Of a DNA stretch of 64,000 nucleotides, positions 23,460-35,100 are shown one piece after another. The number at the start of each line of letters is the position of its first letter. Position 1 is the stretch's first letter. The DNA comes from Elephas maximus indicus (lineage: Eukaryota > Chordata > Mammalia > Proboscidea > Elephantidae), in assembly GCF_024166365.1 (NCBI RefSeq), contig NC_064830.1:93116968-93180967 (forward strand). Reading direction: 5' to 3'. A model generated the notes under the pieces. It worked only from the letters and a program-made list of their open reading frames with translations, did not search any database and had not been told where the DNA came from. Position numbers and translations under genes: made by a program.

Positions 23460-24074
23460 CAACTCATAGCGACCCTATCTATGGACAACAAAATGAAACA
23501 CTGCCTGGTCACTCGCCATTCTCACAGTCATTGCTATGTTTGAGCTCATTGTTGCAGTCACTGTGTCAGTCCATCTCTTGAGGGTCTTCCTCTTTTTCGC
23601 TGACCCTCACTTTACCATGCATGATGTCCTCCTCCAGGTACTGGTCCCTCCTGATAACATGTCCAAAGTACACGAGAGAAAGTCTCACCATCCTTGCTTC
23701 TAAGGAGCATTCTGGCTGTACTTCCTTCAAGACAGATTTGTTCGTTCTTCTGGCAGCCCATGCTGTAGTCAATATTCTCCGCTGATACCACAATTCAAAT
23801 GTGTCAATTCTTCTTCAGTCTTCCTTATTTGTTGTCCAGCTTTTACAAGCACATGAGGTGACTGAAAAGACCATGGCTTGGGTCAGGGCTACCTTAGGCC
23901 TCAAAGTGACTTCTTGGCTTTTTAATCTCTTTAAAGAGGTCTTTTGTAGCAGATTTGCCCAACGTAATACGTAGTTTGATTTCTTGACTGTTGCTTCCAT
24001 GGACGTTGATTGTGGAGCCAAGTAAAATGAAATCCTTGACAACTTCAATATTTTCTCCATTTATTATGGTTATA
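23460..24074 (-). mobile_element. RTE LINE 3' fragment inside the plus-strand L1
   Basis: The reverse strand encodes RTE/BovB-type text: FILLGSTINVHGSNSQEIK near the right end and a GHVIRRDQYLEEDI region near the left, both C-terminal to the reverse transcriptase. The left (3') end ACTCATAGCGACCCTAT is the tail also carried by AfroSINEs. L1 text is interrupted on both sides (AATCAAAACCACAATG | AAGTGTTGGGGAGG). Confidence 0.85.
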
Positions 24075-24722
24075 ACCAAAAAAAAAAAACCAAGTGTTGG
24101 GGAGGATATGGGGAAATTGGAACTCTCAAGCATTGCTGATGGGGATATAAAATGGTGCAGCCACTTCGAAAAACAGTTTAACAGCTCCTCAAAAAATTAA
24201 ACATAGATTTACCAATATGACCTAGCAATGCCACTCCTAAGTATACACCCAAAAGAACTGAAAACAAATCTTCACACAAAAATTTGTACATTAATGTTGA
24301 CAGCAGTATTATTCAGAATAGCCAAAAAGTGGGAACATCCCAAATGTGGTATAGCCATACAATAGAATATTATTTGACCACAAAAAAATGAATGAAGTTC
24401 TGATGTAGGCTACAACGGGGATGAATCTTAAAAACATTATGCATAGTGATATGTGATTCCATTTATATGAAATGTCCAGAATAGGCAAATCCATAAGGAC
24501 AGAAAGTAGATTCATAGCTGCCAAGGGCTTGGGGGAGAGGGGAATAGAGAGTGACGGCTAGAGTGTTTCTTTTTGGAATGATGAAAATGTTCTAGAATGA
24601 CATTGTGATGATGGTTGTACAACCTCGTGGATATACTAAAACCATTGAATGGTACATTTAGAATGGTGAATTTTATGGTATGCAAGTTATAGCTCAATAA
24701 AAAAATACAAAAAAGTATGCAC

Positions 24723-25540
24723 CTTTTTGTGTGTCTTCTTTTATGCAGCATAATATGTGTAAGAGTCGTCCATATTGTTGTGTGTATTAGCAGCTTATTC
24801 CTATTGATGTGTAGTATTCCAATGTATGAATATACTGTAATTTGCTTTTCAACTCTCCTGTTGATAGGCATCTGCGATGTTTAAAACTTAGGACGATTGT
24901 GAATAAAGCTCTAGAGTCTTACACGTGTCTTTTGGGGAATATCAGATGGACATATCTACTGGTATATTCCTAGGAGTGGACGTGCATATATTTAAATTTA
25001 GTAGATACTCTCAGCTTTCCAAAATGGCTGACCTACTTTACACTCCCTCCTACCACCAGGGTCCAAGAGTTCTGATTGTTCTACATCCTTGTCAACACTT
25101 GGTATTGTCAGTCTTTTTAATTTTAGCCACTCTGGTGGGTGTGTACCTAATTGAAGTTTTAATTTGCGTTTTCTTTGTGATTAATGAGATTGAGCATCTT
25201 TTCATATGCCTAGTGGCCATTTGGATAGCCTTATTTGTGAAGTAGCTGTGTATTTTAGTTTGGTTGTTGTCTTTCTATTATTGATATGTAGGACTTTTAA
25301 AATATGTTCTGGATATAAGGCCTTTGTCATGATTGATGGGTTGCCAATATCTTCTTCCACTCCATGCCTTGCCTTTCCACATTCTTAATGACTTTTTTTT
25401 TTTTTTTTGGATCAGCAGAAGTTTTTAATTTTGAAGAAATCCAATTTACCCACTTTTTATTTTATGGTCGGTGCCATTTGTGTCCTGTCTAAGAAATCTT
25501 TGCCTACCTCTTCAGCTCCCTTGAAGTCACCCCCTCGATT
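24723..25540 (-). mobile_element. L1 (antisense), right part of the split copy
   Basis: Antisense L1M-like 3' region: GTGTCTTTTGGGGAATATC, TTCCAAAATGGCTGACC, TTAGCCACTCTGGTGGGTGT, TGTCTAAGAAATCTTTGCC. It continues the element at 22497-22747. Confidence 0.85.
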
Positions 25541-25942
25541 CCAACTTCTTTGCCTCCGCCTGGCTCCTTGCTGCCACGTTTCTCCTGGACTGCCAATCCT
25601 GCTCCCCACTGCTTCTCCCCCACCACCTTAGCTCCTGCTCCCCCCAGCTTGTCCTCCTCACTGCGGTCTGCACACTGTTCCTGCTCAGGGACAGGTCTGG
25701 CTCACCTCTTCCGTGTCCCGGGGCTGGCACAGAATCTGGCGGACACTAGGTGCTCAATATAAACTTCATAAATGAGTGCAATGTCCCTTGGCCCAGCTGG
25801 GGATCATTAAAACTGTCAATTAGTTCTAAACACCAGCTCATCAGGAACATTTGAGCAAAGCCAGGGAAGTAAAAAGTTTTGGAAAAACCCACAAGATAGG
25901 AATGTTTAGCTTTCTCCCCAACTGAAGCATTAATCACGAAAA
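25541..25942. other. Sequence downstream of MYL10
   Basis: About 25541-25740 is C-rich, L2-like text. About 25760-25940 looks unique and AT-richer (ATCATTAAAACTGTCAATTA) and could be conserved non-coding sequence just past the MYL10 poly(A) site. No gene is seen. Confidence 0.4.
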
Positions 25943-25962
25943 CTCAGACCTTGTTAGCATTA

Positions 25963-25968
25963 TTTATT
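25963..25968 (-). terminator. MYL10: MYL10 polyadenylation signal (AATAAA)
   Basis: The minus strand reads AATAAA about 120 bases past the stop codon. Cleavage would be expected some 10-25 bases further left, near 25940-25955. This implies a short 3' UTR of about 140 bases. The motif was chosen by position and match; no transcript evidence is available. Confidence 0.7.
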
Positions 25969-26087
25969 CTCACTTCTGCCCCTGTGGAACCAGGGGGCCT
26001 TTCTCCTGGCCAGTGTGGCCGCAGGAGAGCCCAATCAGCCCCTTGTATTTGCTGACTCTGAATGGGAGGGACAGCTGTGGTCTCCTT

Positions 26088-26186
26088 CTAGTCCTTCTCT
26101 TCACCGTGGGTGATGACGTAGCACAGGTTCCTATAGTCCAGGTTACCACACACATCTGGCGGGAAAGCTGCAAACATCTGCTTGAT
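26088..26186 (-). CDS. MYL10: MYL10 exon 7 (last coding exon)
   Basis: Encodes residues 136-167: [12 protein letters not shown], then [16 protein letters not shown] and EEKD followed by TAG. The acceptor is TTCTTCAG just right of 26186. The [21 protein letters not shown] segment is the conserved C-terminal lobe of regulatory light chains. Confidence 0.96.
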   Translation of the reverse strand: MKQMFAAFPPDVCGNLDYRNLCYVITHGEEKD

Positions 26187-29100
26187 CTGAAGAAAGAGCA
26201 AGGAGTCAACCTCGACCAGGTTGGAATGGGGGCCAAAGCGGGTGGGGGCTGGAGCGCCAGGTCCTCTGGGTGTCAGGTAGCACCTTCCTCCCTTTCTTAC
26301 AGATGGACCATCAGGGTGAGGGGCAGAGGGGCTGGGCCAGCAGGCCAGGGCCCTACAACCACCCGCAGCCCAATTCTTACCTCTGTAACCCTACCCACTC
26401 CTTGCTTGTTCTCAACCACGGAGTCAAGGAGGGAGATCAACTCAGCATGGAAAGGAAAGGGATCTCAGGGGTGGGGCAGGCCTGCAGGCCCCAGGAAGAC
26501 CCTCCACGGTGGTGGGAAGGACCTCAAAAAGGCCAAGCTTACCTCCTCCTCGCTGAACCTGTCTGCCTGGGTCATGAGCTTCTCCTTGATGCTGCTCAAG
26601 GAAGAGAGACAGAAACTGCGTGCTCAGGGGGAGAGCTTCCCCCCTGTGGCCATGCAGGTCCCCGGTGACGAGGGCAGGTGGGCGGGGGCAGCCCTGGCCC
26701 AGAAGGACACCACCTGGGCTGGCCCTTGGCTGGCCACGTGGACTCGGGTAGGCCTCATCCACTCTCTGCACCTCAGTGTCCCCATCTGTAATGTCAGCTC
26801 TCCTCACTGGGTGGGGACCAAATGAAATGACCTAGGAGCCTGAAACGACCTCGAGAGCCACTTTATCTTCTCACTGTGCTAGTAATCAGTCTCCAGGTCA
26901 CTGAGGGGAGGCAACTTTCTTTGCCTCAGTTCTTGATGTACAGCCTGGTATGGCTTCTGACAAGCCCTGAAATCTGCACGGTGCTTTACAGTGTACGAGG
27001 CACTGGCACTCTACAGTGAAGGGCCCCGGAGGCCCACCCAGGTCTCACTTGTCGTCACTGCCCTGGGAAGCGAGTATCTTTAGCCCCCTTTGACGGACGG
27101 GGAAACTGAGGTTTGGGAGGGGGTTGATTTGCCCAAGGTCCCAGAGCGAGGTAGTGGCAGGAAAGCAGCTGCCCCCAGGAGCCAGAGCTGGCCTGGGATG
27201 CAAGGAGCAGCAGAGGAGGGCGTGGGAACCACATTTGAGTCTGTGTAGGAGGGACTGATGCCCCCACGTGGTTGGAGGGCCCTGAGGGCTCACAGGGGCT
27301 CCACGGGCAGGCTGGGATCAAAGGACTGAGCAGGGCCCCCCTACACCCAGAGTGTCCTCTGGCGCCGGCAGTGGCAGGCCCCACTAAGGACCGACACACA
27401 TTTTCCATTATTTATCTTACTGCGGGACAGTCCCAATTTCCAGCTCTCCAAATGGGGACTTTTCAGGCTCTGTTTTTGCAAAACACACTGAGCTGTGAAG
27501 GGCCTCCGCCAGAGCCTGCCTGGCCGCCTGGCCGGCAGCCCGACTTCCCAGGTCCCATATCCTGGCATGCGGGTGAGGGGTGGTGCCTCCAGTTCCCAAA
27601 CTGGGTCCCCAAAGGGCTCCTCTCAGTCTGCCCTCACGCTGGTGGGAGTGAAGATGGGTGACAGCAGAAAAGTTGCCCCAGGCCACTCCAGGAGTGTCCC
27701 TAGTATTCCCCCAGGTCCCCAAGGTGGGAGTGGGAGCCAGGGACCCTGAGGGAGGGGTGAAGAAGAAAAAATCCTCAGCAGCCCCTCCCCTACCCCAGGG
27801 GAGTATGTGACTCACAACCTGGAGGGGGCAGGGGGTTCACAAGAATGTGTGCAGAGACTGTACCTCCATGATTCGATTATTACACGGAGCCAAATTATCC
27901 TCAAAACATAAAGGCCAAAGCATTGTAGTCTTTGACCAGGAAGCCTGTGCCCACCAGCCTAGTGAGGCCTTGGAGGGGACATGGGGATATTTCAGAAGTC
28001 AGCTTGGCATCCCGCCCCTAGGCAGGCTGCCATGGCCCCCATTGCCTCTCTGCCTCCTATGCTTTCACTGGCCCTACCTAGGCTCCCAGGTCAGCAGGCC
28101 ACCCAAGTCAGTGCCTCCAGAATGCCAGCCCAGGAGCCCACCAGACAGCGCCCATGGCCACCTCCAACTCATTGCACCCCTCCTCACCTCCTCCAGGCTA
28201 GCCTCCAGGTGGTCCCCACCTAACTCCTTCTCAGGCTTGCCAATGCCCCGGGACAGACCCAGGATCCGTGACCCAGTGTGTGAATCACCCTGATGCAGGC
28301 CCTGCCTACCTCTCTGTGCTCAGTCTCTGCACCCCAAATCTGCCTGCACCCTCCAGCTACAGCAGACATCTCCTCATAGACCCTGCATACCCCAGCCCTT
28401 GACCCTTCACTTCCTTCCATCTTCCAGGCTCATCTCTGCCCTCCCATCCCTACCACTGGCAGGCCCTTCCCAAGTGACCTCACACTCCCTATATACTTTA
28501 GTTGGGGGACTGAGGCCCAGAGAGGGAAAGGGGCATCAAGCAGAGAGCTGGGCTGGTCAGCGGCCCCCTGGCTCCTGGCCAGACGTTGACCAACCTTGGC
28601 TGAGTTCTGGGTGGGGGAGGGGACTGTGCTGCCCCCCCACCCTGCCCCCACCCCAGCTCCTTTATCTCTTGAGCCTTTGGGGGAGAGAAAAATCAAAACC
28701 AGGGGGAGGAGACTTACAAATCAGCCTTGACGAAGCCTTTCCCCTCAGTATCGAACACCTTGAAGGCATGGAGAATGGTCTCCTCGGGGTCTGTGCCTGG
28801 AAGCAGCACACACAGGGCAGGGAGAGCAACAGGGTAAGGAGGGTCCCACAGAAACAGGCCAGAGCTGGGCAGGGGCTGAGGTGGGGCCAGTCCCATAGCC
28901 CCTGCAGAGGGGAGTGCAGGGGAGGGCTTCCTCCCCTACTTCCACTCCACAGGGAAACAGAGCCCACTTGAAGGAAGTGCAGGGCGGTTCAGGGAAAGTC
29001 ATAGTAATGATAGACAGCACCCTGCACAGAACTGTGAACGGCCCTCACAACTGTACTTGAAGATCCTGCCTGAGCATTGACTATGTGCCAGCCACTGTGC

Positions 29101-32100
29101 TTATCCTCCTAAGAACTGTCCCTATTTTACAGACGAAGAAATTGAGAGGTTAAGTCACTTGCCCATGGTCTCGCAGCTGGCAATTGGTAGGGCCACCTGA
29201 TGCTGCCATGTGATTAGTGAGGTCCTCAGGGCAGCAACGCTGGGGTTCCTTACCCAAGATGTGCATAAGAGGCTGTGAGTGGAGGAGAAAGAGCGCTGCC
29301 CTGGAGGCAGAAGGCTGAGGCTAGGGCAGTAGGGTTGCAGAGGCCTGTGGAGATTGCCAGGCCAGAGGAGCAGGAGGTGGGGTCAATGCAGCTGGGGTGG
29401 GGGGCTAGGCAGCAAAGCTAGAGCAGCTCTGGTTTCCTCACTTTCATGGGGCAGGCTTTTGGGAAAGACATCTTTAGAAGAGATGGTTCTGTTGCCTACA
29501 CCCAGCCCCTTCATTGTACAGATGGGGAAACTGAGGCACAGAGCGAGGAAGGGTTTTACCCAAGGCCTTGCGGGCTGTATGAGGGAGAGCAGGGGCTGGA
29601 CCTGGGCCTGTGACCCTCACTGGATGCTCCTTCCTCTCGGTCCTACTGCAAAAAGGCTTTGTTAATGGGAAACAGAATGATAAACATGAATCTATCCCCT
29701 TTTTCCCCCATGAGGCCCCAGAACAACCCTGTGTGGCAGGTATTGACACTCCCAATTTGTCAAAGAGGAAACTGAGGCTCAGAGAGGTTCTGTGACTTAT
29801 CCAAGTTCCTACAGTTAATAAGGAGAGGCAAAATTTCAGCCCACCTCTGTCTATCTCCACAGCCCCTGCTTTCTGCCACTCTGTGCTCCTGCTCACAGTA
29901 GGCCAAGCCCCCAACAGACTGGGTCAAGGCCTCTGACCTCCTCCATCAGACCAGGTCAAGGCTCCCTGTATCTCTCCCATCAGACGGATAACGGCTGCAT
30001 CAGACCAGATTGGGACCACTGTGTCTCCCCCATTGTATCAAGTCAGGGCCTCTGTGTCTACACCATCAGACCAAGTCAGGGTGCTCTATGTCTTCCCCAT
30101 CGGACTGGGTCAAGGCCCTCTGTATCTACCCCACCAGACCAGGTCAGGTCCTCTGTGTCTCCCTATCAGGCCAGGTGAGGGCCCTCTGAGTCTCCCCCAT
30201 TGGATCGGTTTAAGGGCTTCTTTGTTCCTGCGGTGCAGTGAATTACTTAATATGGCAATTTTAGCCATGGTCTTGTCACTCCCACAAAATGATTGGGTGG
30301 GACTATGCAAATAGGGTGCGTGTGGCCCCCAGGGGGATTGGACAGCCTGCTAATAATGCAAATAAGGTGTGTGGAACACTTGTGGGGGTGGGACCATACA
30401 AATTAGGTGTATAGAACCCTAACAAAAGATTGATCAGTTTTGCCATCCCACTAGGCTTAAAATGAGCTCCCCCAGAGGCAGAAAGGGGTCCTCACTACCA
30501 TCAAGAAGAACAGCCAGAAGCGGAGTGTATCCTTTGAAACTTGGGTCCCTGTGCTGAGAACCTCCTAGACCCAGGTGACAGAGAGAGCTATAATACTGGA
30601 GACAGCGCAAGATGATGAAAATCAGCAACAGAGAAATGGCAGCAGCAGAACCAGGAGACTGGCGCAAGATGGCTGCAGTGGGCTTCCTGGCCCATGGAGA
30701 GAGGTGGCTACAGTGGGCATGCCAACCCACAGAGCAAGAGAGCTGAGCGCCTTGGGGGAGGAGGCTTGCTGGCACAAGTGGGATGCCTCCAGGCACTTGT
30801 TGGCAGAGCTAAAGAGCGAGCTGTAACAGTTGCTGAAGCGGGGCAGAGGCCAGGCTGAGGGGCCCAGAGAGGTCTGCCTGTGGGCATGGCCAAGAAGCTG
30901 TCCTGACCAAAAAACTCTATCCTGAGTTGTTCCTGATCCTGAATTGTAACCTGTTATTTCCCTAATAAACCCCATAGCTGTGAGTATAGTCTATGAGTTC
31001 TGTGTGGCCATTGCAATTAATTTTCGAACGCAGCAGAGAAGTAGAGAATGTCACTGGAGAGACGGTTGGTGTCAGAATTGGTAGAACGGTTGGAGGGTGA
31101 AAGTATGTTTGACCTCCACCTCAGAGCAATCAGCCTTGGGCTGACACTGATCTTGACTCTCCTTCCCCCTTGTGAAGTTAAGGAGGTCTGATGCCACTGA
31201 GCCATTTTTACACTGCCCCATCAGACTGGGGGCTTCTCCAGGGCAGGACTGTGTCTGGGTCACTTGACGTCTCTGACAGGGGCCCATAGTGACCATATCC
31301 TGCTGGCCTGCAAGTTCTTGGTGGGGAGAGTTATGAGCTCCCTCTGTGCAGGGCAGCATTCAGGCTCAGCCTAGAGTCCAGCTGGGAAGGGCTCCAGGCC
31401 CTAACGGTGGCGGGGCAGGCAGAGAGAGGCAGCTCCAGGTGACTGGCCAATCAGTCATGGTGGGGGCCTGGCGTGGGGTCCCTGCCTCCCAGGCCTCAGC
31501 TTCCAGCTGTCATTGATGCTTGTATTTGAGCAGAGACCACCCTGCCAGGACAGGCTTGTGGCTGAGGACGGCTGAGTGTGGACTCAGTTAGCTCAGGCCC
31601 AGGGACGAGACACTCCCCACAGCCCACCCACTCCCACCCCACAGTTCCTCCCTGGTCCTAAGAGAGGGCCTCTGCTCTCATAAAATGGGCGCAGAGTGGC
31701 TGCTTCCCCCATTGCTGATGGGAATCTCATGACACAGTCTCCTCATCCCAATTAGGGACAGGCGGTGTCTTCCCCAGCCCCCGCTCCTGTCCCCACCCAT
31801 TGGCCACTCATGCAGGCTCAGCCACATTTGCATGACAGGCTCCTCTGGGGCCCCATCCTGGCGCCCCTGCAAAAATGAGAAAAAGCTGCTGCCCTGAGGC
31901 CCACGCCTGGTCTGAGTAGCTGCTGCCCCAGACCTACGCAGCTTCAGGCCTCAGTCTCCCATCTGTTAAACAGGTCTTAGGCCATCATGATCTAAAAGGC
32001 CTCCCATCGCTCTCCCATTTCTCTGAGCATCCAGAAAGGGCCCTCCTGCACCTCCAGCTCTCAGAGCCTGGGCCCCCTCTGCCCACCCCTCACACATACA

Positions 32101-35100
32101 AGTCCTGGGGCCAGACGTGCCACTGCCTCATCCCAGGACTTCAGGCTCAGAAGTCTCAGGTGAAATCCTCAGGCTGGCCAACCCAGCAGACTCAAAGGCT
32201 ATTTCCCCAGGCCCTTCTGCTGGCCTTTAGCAACTTTTCCTCAGTAAGCTTCCTCAGAATAAAAGATGGAGGCCTATCCATCTGCTCCCATTAAAGTTGC
32301 TGGCTGGAGTCACGCTGGCCCTTCCCACAACTCCTATACCCTGACCCAGCCCCCTGGGCTTCTGAGCCACAGTCCCAGAAATAACCCCTAGTGGCTGCCT
32401 GGAGCTCTCAGGCGGTCCAATGGCTCTCCTGACTCGGCTGGACAGCCCTAGTTCATAGCTTGCCCTGGAAGGGTTCCTGGACCTCTCTGGCCCTCGGTTT
32501 CCTCATCTCTAACATAGAAGGGAAGGTATCGGGTAACAGACACTGTTGGCCTCCTTCTAGCTCCAGGAACAGCTAGGGTATTGTGTCATGACCCCATGCA
32601 AGAGTTTTGTTTTTTACCAAATAAAATTTAGGTAAGGTTGCCCCATTTCACAGGCAAAACTGAGGGCCACTGAGGAACTGAGCCTTGCCCAAGGCCATCC
32701 TGGGAGTCAGTGGGAGACACGGAGGCAAAGGGAGCATGTCAGGCAAGGCAGCCCAAGAATGGGATAACAACTTCCACCTCACAGGGCAAACACAGCCCAG
32801 TCTGGCTCTTCCTCTGACCGTAGAACCTGCCAGGGAAATCATTAAGGGGGACAGAGATGGCCCAATCCCTCCCCCCAGCCAATTCCCCACCACTGGCCAG
32901 ATGCTATGTCTCAGGAGAGTGCAGTGGTTAGAGCCAGGAGCCAGGGTTAGAATTCTACCCTGGACAGGTTTTTTTTGCTGGAGCACCTGAAGCTTGTATC
33001 CTAACCCCTCTGAGCCAAATCTCTTTATCTGTGAATAAATGAGCACCTTGCTCATTTCCCTGCCTGGGAGGGAGGAAATGCAGTGTCTCCTACGGTCATA
33101 GAGCAAGTAACCTGTCCTGCCCTGGGCTGGCCACTGTGGCTTTCAGAAAATAGTGATGATGTCATCCCACCCTAGCACCCTTAGTGGTCTGCCAGAGAGC
33201 AGTGAGACGAAGTAGGCAAAATGGGGGCGGGGGGAGGGGGAGGCTGAAGGAGGTGGGGATGGGGCACTGTCTTGATGGTGAACAAAGGGCAATGGGCTTC
33301 CCCTGAATTGTCTCAGTGGGTCCCCTCTCAGCTCTTCATGACAAGGGTTATTATAACAGAAACCAAGGCAGGGCCCAGGAAGATGTGTACCCCCAGGACC
33401 TGGTATCTGGGGGCCACATCATGTTCCCAGCAGCAGCGAGTGTGTGTCCGTGTGTATGTGGGGGTTACGGGGTATGTCTGCACCCAGAGCCTGGCCTGCC
33501 CACACCATCCCCTCGCCGGGGCTGCCAGGAGCCTCACTCACCCTTCAGCTTCTCCCCAAACATGGTCAGGAAGACGGTGAAGTTGATGGCCCCTGGGGCC
33601 TCCTTCACCATGGCCTCCAGCTCTTCGTTCTTGACATTGATGCGCCCTGGAGGCAGGGAAAGGTGGGGACATAATGGGGGTCAGAAGGGGCCCTGCCTCC
33701 AGGCAGCCCAAGAGACAGGAGCTTCCCAGCTCCCAGCTCTGCAGACCCACCCACCCCCACTCAGCCCTAGGGCCCTGCCCACTTACTGGAGGGCCAGGGC
33801 AGGGGGCGACATTCAGCCCACAGGCAACAAAGCACTGCCCTAGCCTCGCCCTCACCTCCACCTCAGCCTCCCTGGAAAGAAGAGCAAGTCAGTCATTATC
33901 CCCATTTTACAGAGGAGGAAACTGAGGCCCAGAGAGGCTGAGAGTCTTGAGGTACAAGCTGTGCACAGGGGCTGGAAGGCCTAGTTCTCCCTGGGCTTCA
34001 GGTCACGTGCCCCAGGAGGGGTCAGTGAGCTGCTAGGTGGGGAGAGGCTCTGGGATTGCTCATGGTCCCAGTGAACAGCCAGATCCCGGGGGCCCAACAC
34101 CCAGTCTAGAGATGACTTGGTTGTGTTCCCTTCCCCCCACTCCTGCCCCCTCCTTAAGGCCCTTCTCTGGGCCCTTAGAGAATGTAAAAGCCTCTTCTGG
34201 CATCTGAAGCCCCATATCCTTGGGCTCTGCCAATGTCACCAGCCCCGCCCCACCCTCCAGCTTCTCCCCTGCTCTTGAGGGTCCTCACCACACCCCTGAC
34301 CCTTCCATGCCAGGCCTTTGCACAGGCTGTCCTTGTGCCTGAAACCCCCTCCCCTTCTCTGGCTGGGTCTTCTTCAGCTTTGAGGCCCAGCTCTAACCCC
34401 CACTAAACCCCTCCTGACCTCCCAGGAGCAGGTCACCCCTGCTCTGCCCCATAGCACCTGTGCCCCTCCTGCTGGCAGCATCCACTGCCCTAGACTCCCA
34501 CGGCCCCCTCTTGGCCCCACCCAGCAGAAGCTCCTCTTCATGTCCCTGGGGCCCACTCAGCCCAGCCCACAGTGGTCATCAGTGGTATTTGCTGACTGAC
34601 CGTTTAACTCAGGTCACCTACCCAGTGCAGCAAATGTGTCCCTCAGGTCCCCCTTGTCAATGAAGCCATCCCGGTTCTGATCCATGATAGTGAAGGCCTG
34701 GCAGAGACATGGGCACTGAACAGCCACCACCACCCAAGCCTAGTTCTACCCTGACACGCCTTCCCCAAGATGATGCCCTGCTGTGAACCACTGCCCGAGG
34801 AATCTCATCAGTGCAGGCGCCTCTGGCCACCTTGCTGGGGTTTCACAGCCACTGCCTCATTCAGTGTTCACAGCAACCCCACTTTTTACAGACAGGGAAA
34901 CTGGGGCTCAGAGAGAATGGGCTTATCCAAGGCCACACTGAAAGCAAAGACTCAGGTACAGAGAGGGGAAGGGGTTTCCCAAGGGAAGAAAGACACATGT
35001 CTCTAGACTCTAGACTCTGAGGCACCCCACAGTGGCCTCTAGGAGTAATGACATATCCCGCCCCCCCCCGCCCCCACCCCAGGGATTGAGGTCTGGCTGG

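Larger units (their letters stand above)
22748..24709 (+). mobile_element. L1 (sense), 5'-truncated: ORF2 3' end plus 3' UTR
   Basis: The start encodes the last part of ORF2 (GTTGGACAAGGGTAGCAAG, AATGAATCAAAGACCTAAAT, GACAAATAGCTCAATTTTAA). The 3' UTR follows (GAATAGCCAAAAAGTGGG, GAAATGTCCAGAATAGGCAA) and an A-rich end. A perfect 13-bp duplication flanks it at 22735-22747 and 24710-24722. It is interrupted by an AfroSINE and an RTE fragment. Stops and gaps make it non-functional. Confidence 0.88.

Noticed and set aside
26013..26825. Plus-strand open frame of 270 codons
   Set aside because: It runs antisense across MYL10 exons 6 and 7 and the intron between. It has no domain, and the coding signal belongs to the minus strand.
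29908..30228. Possible coding repeat domain
   Set aside because: Unit lengths vary and are not multiples of three, and all frames contain stops; it is a minisatellite.
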